Notes: generated by a model from the sequence alone, not told the origin. A DNA stretch of 64,000 nt from Acidobacteriota bacterium (GCA_029861955.1 JAOTYK010000012.1:62001-126000), one strand, 5' to 3'. Shown: positions 1 through 9,943, counted from the stretch's first letter. Translations and numbers: made by a program.

Positions 1-670
1 AGGGCTCGGTCAGCTCGCTCTTGTCACCCGGCGGGTCACCGACCGTCGGCAACAATAATTCCGTCTCACGCGGATACGGTGGGTAGTTCGACCAGGCGCG
101 ACGCACCTCGACCTTGGTCAAGAGATGGAGCATCTCCTGAGCGCGGCCCGCGATCCCCGCCGCGCCGAGCCCGGCATCGCCGGGAAGCAGGGCCGCACCC
201 AGGACCCCCGTCGAGTCTTCGATTCTTCGTTCGATCCACCAGATGGGCCGCTCTCCCATCTCGGTCGTCAACGTCCCCTTCCAGACCGAACCATCCGTGT
301 CACCGGACTGGTAGGTCAGCGTCGCGCCCGGCAACGCACGACAGCCTCGCTCGGGATTGGAAATCGGACCGGCGACGGGATACAGCGTAAGCGCAGAGTC
401 CCCCGGCCATCGACGTAGCTCGATCAACGGAGAGCCCATACCCGTCGGCGGGAGGGACGTAAACCAGCGAGGGTCGGTGTAGACGACGAGCGGGCCAGCC
501 TCGAAGCGGTAGGGAGGACCCGACGCGAGCGCCGCATCCAGCCTCTGGAGCGGGCCGCTGTCGGCGGCCAGCTCTAAACCCTCGATGGTCTCCAGGCGTT
601 CGGACGAAAGGTCGAGGTATTCCGGAAACTCGTCTGCGGCGACGCTTGAGGCGAGGCCTCCCAGGAGCAT
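1..670 (-). CDS. Secreted protein of unknown function, 3' end beyond window
   Basis: An open frame runs leftward from an ATG at 670 for 223 codons without a stop and leaves the window, so the C-terminus is missing. I do not recognise the family. The residues just after the ATG (MLLGGLASSVAA, then DEF) look like the second half of a signal peptide. The frame is open upstream with RRSLIVFAGL, which would complete a normal signal peptide, but no ATG/GTG/TTG exists there; only a CTG at 691 overlapping the upstream stop is available. The start is therefore uncertain. The mature part is rich in Trp, Pro and beta-type segments, with no recognised motif. It follows the PDZ gene on the same strand with almost no gap, so the two are probably co-transcribed. 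Confidence 0.6.
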   Translation of the reverse strand, partial: MLLGGLASSVAADEFPEYLDLSSERLETIEGLELAADSGPLQRLDAALASGPPYRFEAGPLVVYTDPRWFTSLPPTGMGSPLIELRRWPGDSALTLYPVAGPISNPERGCRALPGATLTYQSGDTDGSVWKGTLTTEMGERPIWWIERRIEDSTGVLGAALLPGDAGLGAAGIAGRAQEMLHLLTKVEVRRAWSNYPPYPRETELLLPTVGDPPGDKSELTEP

Positions 671-687
671 CAGCCCCGCGAAGACGA

Positions 688-1560
688 TCAGGGATCGCCG
701 CTGTCGAGTCGTTCGAGTTGATGCTCGAGCGAGTCGATTCGTTTCTGGAGGCGTAGAATCTCCTTGCGGATGTGGGCCTCTCGATCGCGTCGGCGACGCT
801 CGATGACGATCCGGCGTCGTGTCCCCTCTTCCTCCACAAGCGTGAGCGTCCGCTCGTCGCGGATGACCTTCAGCGTGACTACTCGCGACGTGTACCAAGT
901 CAGCCGCCTGTCAAATTCGGAAACGCTGCGGATCGGTTCACCCTCGGCGGCAATGACCACATCGCCAACCGCCAATCCCATCTCGCTACCAACTCCATGG
1001 GGTTCGACCCGCGTCACCAGGATCCCCGACTCCGAATCGGCCCCGTAGTGCTTCCGTAACTCCGCGGTCAGATCCACAAGCTCGAGCCCGATCCAACGCT
1101 GTCCGCGGAAACCCCATTGTACGGGAAACGGAGAGTCTTCGTCGGAAACGACGACGGCCGGGTCCGGGGCGACGACGGGAGATACCCGAACCACCGCATC
1201 GGCCAGCTCTCCAAGCGGGATCTCGATCGGCAACTCTACGCCGTCGCGCAGAACCGCGAAACGGGTGACCTCCCCCGGTTCGAGCTCTGCAAGCCAGGTC
1301 GCCAGTGTCGCCTGATCGTTGATCTTCCTATCATTCATCGACAGAAGAAGATCCCCGACCCGCAGTCCGGCACGTTCGGCGGGGCCGGACGGATAGAGTG
1401 CCACCACGGCCAGACTGCCGTCGTCTCCGTCACGAGTCCAACAGCCGAGCCAGGCACGGCGGCTCTCGTGGGCCGGCTCCGGCGCGGGCTGGGCCCAGAC
1501 CGGCGCCAGCGCCAACAGAATCGTGAGCAGCAGGGCGGGGCCTGTTATGCGTTGTCCCAT
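688..1560 (-). CDS. Secreted protein with two PDZ domains and a C-terminal coiled coil
   Basis: 290 aa. Residues 1-23 form a signal peptide (hydrophobic ALLLTILLALAPVWA, cleavage near AQ). PDZ domain 1 spans about 36-115 (PSGPAERAGLRVGD) and PDZ domain 2 about 155-235 (GILVTRVEPHGVGSEMGL, VGDVV). Residues 248-287 are highly charged and heptad-like, consistent with a coiled coil. There is no trypsin-type or S41 protease domain, so this is probably a periplasmic scaffold or peptide-binding protein and not an HtrA or CtpA enzyme. The frame is open upstream to 1911, but that extension overlaps RNase D and lacks a signal peptide; the ATG at 1560 gives one. The downstream secreted protein at 670 is probably in the same operon. 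Confidence 0.75.
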   Translation of the reverse strand: MGQRITGPALLLTILLALAPVWAQPAPEPAHESRRAWLGCWTRDGDDGSLAVVALYPSGPAERAGLRVGDLLLSMNDRKINDQATLATWLAELEPGEVTRFAVLRDGVELPIEIPLGELADAVVRVSPVVAPDPAVVVSDEDSPFPVQWGFRGQRWIGLELVDLTAELRKHYGADSESGILVTRVEPHGVGSEMGLAVGDVVIAAEGEPIRSVSEFDRRLTWYTSRVVTLKVIRDERTLTLVEEEGTRRRIVIERRRRDREAHIRKEILRLQKRIDSLEHQLERLDSGDP

Positions 1561-1597
1561 ATCCCGATTGTACGACCGAGTGGAGAAGAAAGACGGG

Positions 1598-2722
1598 TCA
1601 GGCCGAAAGCCCGGGGAAGCCGGACAACAGATTCCATTGCCAACGCCGGAGATCCGGATGGGCCGACGGATCCTCCCCCGCTTCGACCCGCTCCAGGAGT
1701 CCCTCGAGGATCCCCCGAGACGCGACGATCGAGGACTCCAGATGCAGCTCGTCCGCGATGACATCCCGTCGAGTCTTCCAGTCCTTGATGCGGGCTTCGA
1801 ACGATGCGCTGCGGCGTGGTTTGCGTCCCTCGCCAACCCGACTCGGCCAGTCGGTCTCCGGTAGCGACCAGGCTTCCTCAAGCACGCGCAACAGCCGCTC
1901 GGCGCCCGCACCGCTTCGATACGAGCGTGGCAGACCCTGCACCGTGGTGAAATTGCGAAGGTCGTCCGGCCCGCGAGCAGCCAACGTCAGCAGGACCGCA
2001 TCCGACACGATACGAAACGGAGGACGCGCCTTGTGTCGCGCGACCTGCTCACGAAATTGGCAGAGTCGGTTGAGGACCGCCTGGGTCTGGGCCGACAATT
2101 TGCCATGACCCTTCACGCGCCTGAACGGCTCCTCGTCATTACGTTCACGGAAACGAACTCCCTCCAGACGACGAAACTCCTCTGTCGCCCACTCCATGCG
2201 GCCCAGCCGCTTCAACTCCGTTGCCAGGAGGTCCACGAGGTCCTCCAGGAAGCGCGTGTCCATCGCGGCGTATTGCTCCATCTCCGGCGTGAGGGGGCGG
2301 CGCGACCAATCGGCGCGCTGATAGCGCTTGTCCAACTCCACGTCGAAATGTTTCGAAAGTAAGGCCGCCAAACCGAACGAGCGCTCACCGGTCAGGCGAG
2401 ACGCGACCATCGTGTCGAAAAGTCCGGACACCTCCAGCCCGAATTCACGATGCAGCAGACGGAGGTCGTAGTCGGCGCCGTGAAACAGCTTGGGCAGACT
2501 CGCATCGGAAAGCAGCGGGGCGAGAATCGAGAGGTCCACACCGGCCAACGGATCGATCAGTTCGTCACGCCCGAGATGGGTTAGCTGGACCAGACACACG
2601 CGCTCCGGATAGTGGTGTAGCGAGTCCGACTCCGTATCGACCGCCAGCGATCCACCGCGTATGGATTCGACACGTTCCAGGAGACGTTTGTCGTCGCGAA
2701 TCCAGTGAATTGGTGGAGTCAT
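1598..2722 (-). CDS. rnd: Ribonuclease D
   Basis: 374 aa, the usual RNase D length. This 3'-5' exoribonuclease trims tRNA and other small RNA 3' ends in the cytoplasm. The DEDDy exonuclease motifs are visible: Exo I AVDTES (D29, E31), Exo II around [11 protein letters not shown] (D86), and Exo [12 protein letters not shown] (Y151, D155). An HRDC nucleic-acid-binding region follows at about 205-290. The ATG at 2722 (MTPPIHWI) matches family N-termini. The open frame continues upstream to 3184, but that part is antisense to pckA. The gene is divergent from pckA across 108 bp. Confidence 0.9.
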   Translation of the reverse strand: MTPPIHWIRDDKRLLERVESIRGGSLAVDTESDSLHHYPERVCLVQLTHLGRDELIDPLAGVDLSILAPLLSDASLPKLFHGADYDLRLLHREFGLEVSGLFDTMVASRLTGERSFGLAALLSKHFDVELDKRYQRADWSRRPLTPEMEQYAAMDTRFLEDLVDLLATELKRLGRMEWATEEFRRLEGVRFRERNDEEPFRRVKGHGKLSAQTQAVLNRLCQFREQVARHKARPPFRIVSDAVLLTLAARGPDDLRNFTTVQGLPRSYRSGAGAERLLRVLEEAWSLPETDWPSRVGEGRKPRRSASFEARIKDWKTRRDVIADELHLESSIVASRGILEGLLERVEAGEDPSAHPDLRRWQWNLLSGFPGLSA

Positions 2723-2830
2723 CGCCGGGAGGCTAGCATCCACCGCCCTCGACTTTCCAATATTCGGCTCACGCGCTATCCTGACTTCCGTCAAAGATCG
2801 CGATTCACTACACAGTCGAGGACGGATCTC

Positions 2831-4426
2831 ATGGACGCCGCAAGCCAACGTCGAGCACTGAACGAACTCGGAATCGAACCGAAGCAAGACCTGTTCTGGA
2901 ATCTCACGGCGGCCCCGCTCTACGAGGCCACGGTCCGGCTGGGTACCGGCCGAATTGCAGCGAACGGGCCAATGGTGGTCGATACGACCCCGTACACGGG
3001 TCGATCCCCCAAGGACAAGTTCTTTGTCCGCGAGGCGGGCTCCGAGGCGGACATCGCCTGGGGAGCCGTCAACGCCGAGATCTCCGAGAAGACGTTCGAT
3101 CTCCTCTATAAGCGTGCGTGTTCGCATCTTGGGGACCGCGAGCTGTTCGTTGAGGATCTGAACGCCGGCGCCCACCCCGAGCACCGTCTGCCGATTCGGC
3201 TCGTCAGCGAATCACCCTGGTGTGCGCTCTTTGCGAGGAACATGTTCCTACGCATCACGGACGCAACACTGCTGGCCAACCACCGACCGGAGTTCACGAT
3301 CGTCCACGCGCCGACCATGGTCGTCGATCCCAAGGCGGATGGCACGCGGTCGGAAGTCGTCGTCCTCGTTCACATGGGTCGCCGGCAGGTCTTGATCGCG
3401 GGGACCAAGTACGCCGGCGAGATCAAGAAATCGATCTTCACCGTCCTGAATTACCTGCTCCCCAAAGACGGCGTTCTATCCATGCACTGCTCGGCCAACG
3501 TCGGTGCCGACGGCGACACCGCGCTGTTCTTCGGTCTGTCGGGGACCGGCAAGACGACACTCTCGGCGGACCCCGAGCGACCATTGATCGGCGACGATGA
3601 GCATGGCTGGGCCGACGACGGGATTTTCAACTTCGAGGGCGGTTGCTACGCGAAGGTCATCCGGCTGCGCCGCGAGGACGAGCCCGAGATCTACTCGACG
3701 ACCGAACGATTCGGAACCGTTCTGGAGAACGTCGTCATGGACGACGCGACGCGGATCCTCGATCTCGATGACGATTCGAAGACCGAGAACACGCGGAGTG
3801 CGTATCCCATCAGCCATCTGCCGAACGTCGTTCCCGGGAGCCGTGCGGGACATCCCCGCAATATCGTCTTCCTCACCGCCGACGCCTTCGGTGTCCTTCC
3901 GCCGGTCTCCAAGCTGACCGCCGAGCAGGCCATGTACTACTTCCTCAGCGGCTACACCGCGAAGGTTGCGGGCACGGAGCGTGGTATCAAGGAGCCCACG
4001 GCGACCTTCAGCGCCTGTTTTGGAGAGCCGTTCTTGCCACTCCACCCGAATCGCTACGCCCTGATGCTGGGTGAGAAGATCCGTCAGCACGGCCCGGACG
4101 TCTGGCTCGTCAATACCGGATGGACGGCGGGACCTTACGGGGAAGGGTATCGGATCAAGATCCCGCACACGAGGGCGATGATTCGAGCGATCCTCAACGG
4201 GTCGCTGGCATCCATCGATCGCCGGGTGGACCCCAACTTCGGACTCTCCGTGCCGGTGGCCGTGGAAGGTGTTCCCACAGAGACCCTCTGGCCGCGTGAC
4301 AGCTGGAGCGATGCCGATCGCTACGACGCTCAGGCGAAGAAGCTGGCAAACATGTTCCGCGAGAATTTCGAGCGCTACGGTGACGAGGTCGCTGCAGAGA
4401 TCCGCGCTGCCGCTCCCAGCACCTGA
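2831..4426 (+). CDS. pckA: Phosphoenolpyruvate carboxykinase (ATP)
   Basis: 531 aa. Converts oxaloacetate plus ATP to PEP and CO2, the entry step of gluconeogenesis, in the cytosol. The ATP-type PEPCK P-loop [14 protein letters not shown] lies at about 235-248, followed by the metal-binding segment [19 protein letters not shown]. The substrate-side signature TGRSPKDKF is near residues 56-64. The ATG at 2831 gives the standard length; the in-frame TTG/ATG region further upstream falls in the divergent promoter gap with rnd. The next gene (miaE-like) starts 8 bp after its stop, suggesting co-transcription. Confidence 0.95.
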   Translation: MDAASQRRALNELGIEPKQDLFWNLTAAPLYEATVRLGTGRIAANGPMVVDTTPYTGRSPKDKFFVREAGSEADIAWGAVNAEISEKTFDLLYKRACSHLGDRELFVEDLNAGAHPEHRLPIRLVSESPWCALFARNMFLRITDATLLANHRPEFTIVHAPTMVVDPKADGTRSEVVVLVHMGRRQVLIAGTKYAGEIKKSIFTVLNYLLPKDGVLSMHCSANVGADGDTALFFGLSGTGKTTLSADPERPLIGDDEHGWADDGIFNFEGGCYAKVIRLRREDEPEIYSTTERFGTVLENVVMDDATRILDLDDDSKTENTRSAYPISHLPNVVPGSRAGHPRNIVFLTADAFGVLPPVSKLTAEQAMYYFLSGYTAKVAGTERGIKEPTATFSACFGEPFLPLHPNRYALMLGEKIRQHGPDVWLVNTGWTAGPYGEGYRIKIPHTRAMIRAILNGSLASIDRRVDPNFGLSVPVAVEGVPTETLWPRDSWSDADRYDAQAKKLANMFRENFERYGDEVAAEIRAAAPST

Positions 4427-4434
4427 GCCTAGTC

Positions 4435-5085
4435 GTGGCACGACAGAGCCGGCAACTCGAAGAGGCCCGCAAGGACCCCGATCGTCTTCTGGACGAGATC
4501 AACGACCTCCCGCTGCTCCATCGCACGCCATCGTCGTGGGCCGAATGCGCCCAATCGAACATCGCAGAGTTCCTCTCCGACCATGCGTTCTGTGAGCAGC
4601 AGGCCGCCCTCACGGCTCTGCATCTGGTCGGGTTGTACGCGGACGACGAGGAACTTGTCGACCGGATGACCTCCCTCGCGGCGGAGGAGATCGCACACCT
4701 AAGACGGGTCGCAGCGATTCTCCATCGACGGGGCCTCCATCCCCGTCGGCGTCGGACGAGTAGCTACGCCACGGCACTCCATGGGCGCATCACCCGGGGG
4801 GATCGCTGGGCCAAGATCGACCGGCTGCTCGTCGGGGCCCTGATCGAGGCTCGGAGCTGTGAGCGATTCACGACGCTGCTCCATCGACTGATAGGGAAGG
4901 ACGACGAGATCGCCGAACTCCTGCTGGACCTCGGTCCCGCCGAGAAGCGACACTGGCGGATGTTCCACGGCCTCGCCGCCCGGGACTGCCCGGTCGACGA
5001 GCTGGAGGCTCGCTGGAAGGGTTGGCTGGAATTCGAGGCCGAGCAGATGCGTCCCCGAGGTATCGCGCCACAGGTTCACGGCTGA
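4435..5085 (+). CDS. miaE: tRNA 2-methylthio-N6-isopentenyladenosine-37 hydroxylase, MiaE type
   Basis: 216 aa, GTG start 8 bp after pckA. The protein is helical and carries a ferritin-like di-iron ligand set: SDHAFCEQQAA with an E after the DH, EEIAHLRR, ALIEARSCERF, and a late EKRHWRMF. This arrangement is typical of MiaE, which uses O2 and a di-iron centre to hydroxylate the isopentenyl side chain of ms2i6A37 in tRNAs reading UNN codons. The length is slightly below that of Salmonella MiaE. The substrate-making enzymes MiaA and MiaB are not in the window. Other ferritin-like hydroxylases are possible, but the DHAxCE and EARSCERF signatures favour MiaE. Confidence 0.8.
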   Translation: MARQSRQLEEARKDPDRLLDEINDLPLLHRTPSSWAECAQSNIAEFLSDHAFCEQQAALTALHLVGLYADDEELVDRMTSLAAEEIAHLRRVAAILHRRGLHPRRRRTSSYATALHGRITRGDRWAKIDRLLVGALIEARSCERFTTLLHRLIGKDDEIAELLLDLGPAEKRHWRMFHGLAARDCPVDELEARWKGWLEFEAEQMRPRGIAPQVHG

Positions 5086-5147
5086 TCGTGTATAAACCCC
5101 CTTGGGTCGGCCCGCCGTAAGGGTCAGATCGAGGCAGGAGATCGATC

Positions 5148-6896
5148 GTGGAGCTATCGAAGAGTGGAAAACCGATTCGCCGGGGTCCGTACCCCGAACT
5201 GACCCTGCCGGCGATTTTCGTCGGCTACATCCTCGGGACGCTGATCGCCGTCAGCATCGGCTACGCCAGCCTCAAGCTGGGTTTCTCGATCGAGGGATCG
5301 GAATTGGCCGCCATCCTGGGCTTCGGCGTACTTCGCGGCGTCATGCGTCGGACGAGCATCGTCGAGAACAACATCAACCAGTCGCTGGCAAGCAGTGTCA
5401 ACGCCGCGTCGGCCGGGATGATGTTCTCGGTGCCCGCGCTATTCATCCTGAACTACCAGGATTTCAACGCACCGCTGCTGGTGGTCGGCTGCATCACCGG
5501 CGCCGTGATGGGCATCGCGTTCATCATTCCTCTCCGCAAGCAGATGATCGATTTCGAGCGTCATCCGTTCCCGGGCGGAATCGCTGTCGCCACGATCCTG
5601 AAGTCACCGGGCGCGGGCATGCGGAAGGCCTACCTCCTGCTGGCCGGAGCCGCCGTCAGCGCCATCGTCCACGCCATCGTCTACCAGTGGATCGGGTATC
5701 ACGACCTGCCGCTCGGAGAATACCTCGGCCTCCCGGAGTTCCTCAACGCAACCTGGTATGTGTCGTTGATGACGATCGGTGTCGGCTACCTGTCGGGTCG
5801 TGGCGGTGTCTACTTCATCATCGGTGGCTTCGTCTGCTACTGGCTGTTGGCACCGATCATGTCGATGAACGGTCTCCTCGATAATCCCGAGATTGCCGCC
5901 TCGGGGATGCCGATCGCAAGTTGGCTGCGGCTGCAACTCTTTCGCCCGCTGGGTATCGGCATGCTGATTGGCGGCGCACTGACCGGTGTCGCGTTGGCGT
6001 TCCCGTTGGTCGTCTCGGCCATCCGCAGCATGCAACAATCGTCCAAGACGGGCAGCGCCGTCTCTCGGGACGAGCTGCCGATCCGAATGCTCTACGTTGG
6101 AATCGCCGGCGCCTTCGTCGTCCTGTTCGTGATCGCGAATCTCTCCGTCCCCGAGATGACCCTCGGACGCAGCCTCCTGATGGCCTCGCTGGGCACGGGC
6201 TGGATCTGGATGGCGGGAGTCATCCTGTCGGAGTGCATCGGCCGGACGAACTGGTCGCCGCTGTCTGGCATGACGCTGATCGGAATCACGATCCTGCTGT
6301 TCATCGCGAGCGGCATGAGCGACCGAGCGACGGTCGTCTCCTCGATCATCGTCGGCGCCGCCATGTGTGTTGCGATGTCCCAGGCTACCGACCTGATGCT
6401 CGACCTGAAGACCGGCTACCTGGTCGGGGCCATCCCACGAAAGCAACAGATCGCACAATTCCTCGGCACGTGGCTGGGGCCGATCGTGATCATGGTGTTG
6501 ATCTTCGTGTTGCACAATCAGTCCCCCCTCGGCGGCGACGAGTTTCCCGCACCGCAGGGCCAGGCCCTGGCCAGCATGGTCGACGGAATTACCGGCGGCG
6601 AGGTGCCCACCAACAAGTACCTTGCCGGCGCGGGCCTCGGCGCGGCTCTCAGCGCAAGCGGCATCGGCGGACTCGGCATCCTCGTAGGACTCGGGTTCTA
6701 TCTGCCGTTCAATATCGTGCTCGCGTACACGATCGGTACGATTCTGCGTGTCGGCGGCGACGCGATCAAGGGTAAGTCTTTCGGTGAGCAGGTCGGAATA
6801 CCGATCGCAGCTGGCCTCATCGTGGGAGAGGCGCTCGTCGGCGTGGGCGCCGCGGTCGTCACGATCATCGGTGGCATGCTTGCGGGAGGTGCATGA
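5148..6896 (+). CDS. OPT-family transporter (oligopeptide / metal-chelate importer)
   Basis: 582 aa, GTG start preceded by a good ribosome-binding site (GGCAGGAG, about 5136). A highly hydrophobic protein with about 14-16 membrane segments. Conserved OPT features are present: the N-terminal SIGYASLKLGFSIEGSELAA segment, the NNINQSLASS loop, HPFPGGIAVATIL, and the C-terminal SGIGGLGILVGLGFYLP region. OPT members import oligopeptides, siderophore-like chelates or glutathione conjugates by proton coupling; the substrate cannot be read from sequence. Its stop overlaps the start of a small membrane protein (ATGA), and arginine deiminase follows, so one possibility is use of imported peptides as an arginine source. 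Confidence 0.85.
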   Translation: MELSKSGKPIRRGPYPELTLPAIFVGYILGTLIAVSIGYASLKLGFSIEGSELAAILGFGVLRGVMRRTSIVENNINQSLASSVNAASAGMMFSVPALFILNYQDFNAPLLVVGCITGAVMGIAFIIPLRKQMIDFERHPFPGGIAVATILKSPGAGMRKAYLLLAGAAVSAIVHAIVYQWIGYHDLPLGEYLGLPEFLNATWYVSLMTIGVGYLSGRGGVYFIIGGFVCYWLLAPIMSMNGLLDNPEIAASGMPIASWLRLQLFRPLGIGMLIGGALTGVALAFPLVVSAIRSMQQSSKTGSAVSRDELPIRMLYVGIAGAFVVLFVIANLSVPEMTLGRSLLMASLGTGWIWMAGVILSECIGRTNWSPLSGMTLIGITILLFIASGMSDRATVVSSIIVGAAMCVAMSQATDLMLDLKTGYLVGAIPRKQQIAQFLGTWLGPIVIMVLIFVLHNQSPLGGDEFPAPQGQALASMVDGITGGEVPTNKYLAGAGLGAALSASGIGGLGILVGLGFYLPFNIVLAYTIGTILRVGGDAIKGKSFGEQVGIPIAAGLIVGEALVGVGAAVVTIIGGMLAGGA

Positions 6897-7435
6897 TGAA
6901 GGCACTCGGACTACTTCTGATCGGTGTTGGGTTCTTGATGGGTGCCTACGTCGCCGTCGAGACGCCGGAGAACAGCGTCTACTGGCCGCGTTACCTCGTC
7001 GCTTTCGCGATGGCCGTCCTGGGCGTCGTACTCGCCAGGTCCGCAGAGCATCGCGCCACGCGGAATGCGGATACCGTCGAATCGGATCTGCGACAACTTC
7101 GCGAAAGCATCGACGCGATCGTCGCGGACGTTCGCGAGATCGACAACACCAAACAGGACATCGACGTCTACGACCTCCACGGTCGGATCGATCAGCGTCT
7201 ACCGACCGATCTCGGCAAGTTCGTCGACGCGCGCAAGAGCATCATCCCTTCCTGTGGTCTCGACGCCTACGCCGACGTGATGAATCATTTCGCTGCCGGT
7301 GAGCGATACCTCAACCGCGTCTGGTCGGCATCCGTCGATGGCTACATCGATGAGGCCCAGACCTATCTTGGCCACGCCCGCGAGCAGTTCGAGGGCGCGG
7401 CAGCCAAGCTCGCGTCCCTGACTCCCAACTACTGA
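6893..7435 (+). CDS. Small membrane protein coupled to the OPT transporter, unknown function
   Basis: 180 aa, ATG at 6893 overlapping the OPT stop by 4 bp, which indicates translational coupling. Two membrane segments occur at about 4-22 (ALGLLLIGVGFLMGAYVAV) and 32-48 (YLVAFAMAVLGVVLA). A charged, largely helical soluble domain of about 130 residues follows (DLRQLRESIDAIVADVREID), ending in a conserved-looking part with VDARKSIIPSCGLDAY and GERYLNRVWSASVDGY. I do not recognise the family. Co-translation with the transporter suggests an accessory subunit or a regulator of its assembly; that is inference from position only. Confidence 0.75.
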   Translation: MMKALGLLLIGVGFLMGAYVAVETPENSVYWPRYLVAFAMAVLGVVLARSAEHRATRNADTVESDLRQLRESIDAIVADVREIDNTKQDIDVYDLHGRIDQRLPTDLGKFVDARKSIIPSCGLDAYADVMNHFAAGERYLNRVWSASVDGYIDEAQTYLGHAREQFEGAAAKLASLTPNY

Positions 7436-7446
7436 GGATCCAGACC

Positions 7447-8718
7447 GTGGTTCGTGTGACATCGGAAATCGGACGGGTTCGACGGGTACTCGTGCACGAA
7501 CCAGGAATCGAAGTCGACAACATGGTTCCGGCCATGATGGAAGAACTCCTGTTCGACGACATCCTCTACGGGGATCGTGCCCGTGACGAGCATGCCCGAT
7601 TTCGCCGCGTACTACAGCTCTTCGGGATCGAGGTCCTCGACGTCAACGACCTGCTGCACGAGACCCTGGAAAACGAACCGGCTCGCCAGGCGTTGATCGA
7701 GGTGCTCCTGGAGGATCTACCCGAGGGCTACGGGGAGCGCCTGCGGGCACGCGATCGCGAGTCGCTGCTGCAGGTCCTCGTCGGGGGCCTCCAGAACGAA
7801 TTTTTCGGGCACGGGGTCGACGCCGACGAGCTGTTTACGATTCCCCCGCTACCCAACTGGTGCTTCCAGCGTGACCCGCAGATCGTCCTTGGCGATGGGG
7901 TCGTGTTCTCGTCGATGGCGACACCGGCCCGGCGTCGCGAGGCGATCCTGGCGCGGGCGATCTTCCGACACCACCCGTCGCTCTGCGACACACCGGTCAT
8001 CCTCGACCCCATCGCCCGCCAGAACGTCCCCCACGCCGGCTACGGCGGCGAGCATCACCCGCACCTGGAGGGCGGCGACGTCCTGGTTCTGTCAAAAGAG
8101 GTCGTTGCGGTCGGGATCTCCGTCCGCACAAATCGAGTCGGCGTGAATCAATTGGCCCGTGCACTGGCCCGACTCGAGGATGGCCCACGATGGATGGTCC
8201 TCGTCCGTCTACCATCACGACGCGCCTACATGCACCTCGACACCGTCTTCACTCCCATCGACAAGGATGCCTGCCTGGCTTTCGCGCCGGTCATTCGCCC
8301 CGGCGGTGCCGAGGAGGCCCGTGTCTCGACGATCGACCTGCGGTCACAGGAACTGACACCGACGCCATCCGCCGACCTTCTGACGACACTCAAGGGCTAC
8401 GGCATCGACCTGCAGCCGATCACCTGTGGCGCCGAAGACTACGTGGCACAACAACGCGAGCAATGGACCGACGGCGCCAACGCGTTCGCGCTTGCCCCCG
8501 GCGTCATCACGCTCTTCGACCGAAACCTGGTGACCGCGTCCGAGTTGGAAAGACGCGGGTTCCGGCTTGTCGAGGCGGAAGACCTACTCCTGGGACGGGA
8601 GGAAGTCGATCTCGACAGCGGCGAGCGAGTCTGCATCCTGATCCGCAGTCACGAAATTTCACGCGCGCGTGGCGGACCTCACTGCCTGGTTCATCCGCTG
8701 GTTCGCGACGATCTCTGA
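7447..8718 (+). CDS. arcA: Arginine deiminase
   Basis: 423 aa, GTG start. Hydrolyses L-arginine to citrulline and ammonia. Guanidino-modifying (pentein) fold motifs are in order: the N-terminal GRVRRVLVHEPG, FQRDP (D143), HLEGGD (about 206-211, with the catalytic His and Glu), MHLDTVFT near 260 and the C-terminal GGPHCLVHPL with catalytic Cys413. Length and motif spacing match bacterial ADI. No ornithine carbamoyltransferase, carbamate kinase or arginine/ornithine antiporter is nearby, so it is not part of a classical arc ATP-generating operon. It lies downstream of the OPT transporter on the same strand and ends 3 bp from a convergent ATP-grasp gene. Confidence 0.88.
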   Translation: MVRVTSEIGRVRRVLVHEPGIEVDNMVPAMMEELLFDDILYGDRARDEHARFRRVLQLFGIEVLDVNDLLHETLENEPARQALIEVLLEDLPEGYGERLRARDRESLLQVLVGGLQNEFFGHGVDADELFTIPPLPNWCFQRDPQIVLGDGVVFSSMATPARRREAILARAIFRHHPSLCDTPVILDPIARQNVPHAGYGGEHHPHLEGGDVLVLSKEVVAVGISVRTNRVGVNQLARALARLEDGPRWMVLVRLPSRRAYMHLDTVFTPIDKDACLAFAPVIRPGGAEEARVSTIDLRSQELTPTPSADLLTTLKGYGIDLQPITCGAEDYVAQQREQWTDGANAFALAPGVITLFDRNLVTASELERRGFRLVEAEDLLLGREEVDLDSGERVCILIRSHEISRARGGPHCLVHPLVRDDL

Positions 8719-8721
8719 GCG

Positions 8722-9939
8722 CTAGCCGGCTTTCATCACCACATCGGTCCCGACGCGATCGGCCATCTCCATGGTCGCCGTCAGATCCGGATGACGCAGG
8801 ATCACATGACCATCGGATAGCAGGGTCTGTTTCCAGTTCCGCCGTGGAGACCCGATCGGGAGCAGGTCGACACAGACGATGTTGGGACGAAAACGGGCCA
8901 CGAGTCGCTCGAGCCCCTGAATACTCTTGATCGATCCCTGGCCCTGCGCGCGCTTGAAAATGATCGCACTGTTGTAACGTCGCTTGATGGTCTGACTCAA
9001 TCGTCCCTGTGTCACGGCCTCGGCCCACCCGGTGAAGGTGTCGATGTCGCAGGCGTAGTTCATCAGATCCACGGAGTGCGCCCCCGGGGGGCGCGCCGCG
9101 ATCTCACCGAAGACCGCCTCACCGGAAGCGGTGCGGAACCACTCCATGTGGGTAAACCCCGACTCGAACTCCAGGGCCTTCAATACCGCGCGCCCCATGA
9201 TCTCGCCGAATCCCAGATTCGGAGCATTGACGTCTCGAAGGCTGAGCGTCTGTGGACTCATCCACTCAAGCGTTCTTCCAATCAGCGGACGCGGTCGATA
9301 CCACGAGATGTTGTGATAGAGCATCTCTCCCTTCGCGCAGATCGTATCGAAGGTGTACTCCTCGCCTTCGATGAATTCCTCGACACTGCACTCGTCGACG
9401 TGCCGGACCTGCGGGATGATCCGCTCGAGGGTTGCGGCGTCATCCACACGATGGGTATCCGCGGAGCCGGCACCTGCAACCGGTTTGATGATCAACGGAT
9501 AGCCGATCCGCTCGGCAGCCGCGCGAATCCCGTCGGCGTCCCGCACGGCGGCGTGGCGTGGCGTGCGGATGCCGCACTCGTCAAGCCGCTGCTTCATCTT
9601 CTCCTTGTCGCGAAATCGTTCGCACTGCACGTAGGACATGCCCGGTAGCTGCAGCGCATCGCGGATCCGGGCTGCCACCAGAATCCCCGGCTCCCACAGG
9701 CATTCCACGCGTTCAATCCCGAAGCGATGGTCGAGTTGCTGTGCGGCCTGCACCATCCCCTCCTCATCCCAGAGTGTCGGGACCTGTAGGTAGTGCGAAA
9801 TCGCGTGACGGGCGCGCATCGGCAGCGCCCCCTGGGGTTGGTCCCCGATCCCGATGACGCGGGCACCGGATGCAGCAAGCCCCGCCGTGAACAACGGCAT
9901 CTCGTCGGGGAAACCAGGAGAGATGAGAAGAACGTTCAT
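8722..9939 (-). CDS. ATP-grasp ligase paralog A
   Basis: 405 aa. N-terminal Rossmann-like segment 1-100 (NVLLISPGFPDEMPLFTAGL). The ATP-grasp core follows: a nucleotide-binding Lys in YPLIIKPVAGAGS (about 148-159), an adenine-contact stretch VEEFIEGEEYTFD (186-198), and metal-binding acids in HMEWF (264-268) and GEIAARPPGA (278-287). The C-terminal 110 residues form a family-specific cap. The fold implies ATP-dependent ligation of a carboxylate to an amine or thiol through an acyl phosphate; the substrates are unknown. It is about the same length as, and collinear with, the ATP-grasp genes at 9944 and 12716. It lies 4 bp downstream of the 9944 gene, so these two form an operon. Confidence 0.85.
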   Translation of the reverse strand: MNVLLISPGFPDEMPLFTAGLAASGARVIGIGDQPQGALPMRARHAISHYLQVPTLWDEEGMVQAAQQLDHRFGIERVECLWEPGILVAARIRDALQLPGMSYVQCERFRDKEKMKQRLDECGIRTPRHAAVRDADGIRAAAERIGYPLIIKPVAGAGSADTHRVDDAATLERIIPQVRHVDECSVEEFIEGEEYTFDTICAKGEMLYHNISWYRPRPLIGRTLEWMSPQTLSLRDVNAPNLGFGEIMGRAVLKALEFESGFTHMEWFRTASGEAVFGEIAARPPGAHSVDLMNYACDIDTFTGWAEAVTQGRLSQTIKRRYNSAIIFKRAQGQGSIKSIQGLERLVARFRPNIVCVDLLPIGSPRRNWKQTLLSDGHVILRHPDLTATMEMADRVGTDVVMKAG

Positions 9940-9943
9940 GGGT

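Noticed and set aside
1561-1911. N-terminal extension of the PDZ protein
   Set aside because: Overlaps RNase D on the same strand, lacks domain content, and hides the signal peptide that begins at 1560.
3476-4441. 321-codon minus-strand open frame opposite pckA
   Set aside because: Antisense shadow of a well-conserved enzyme in high-GC DNA; no recognisable domain.
5604-6905. 433-codon minus-strand open frame opposite the OPT transporter
   Set aside because: Its composition is Asp/Arg/His/Gln-rich with no family motif, as expected for the antisense of a high-GC membrane protein gene; the plus-strand OPT has clear family motifs.
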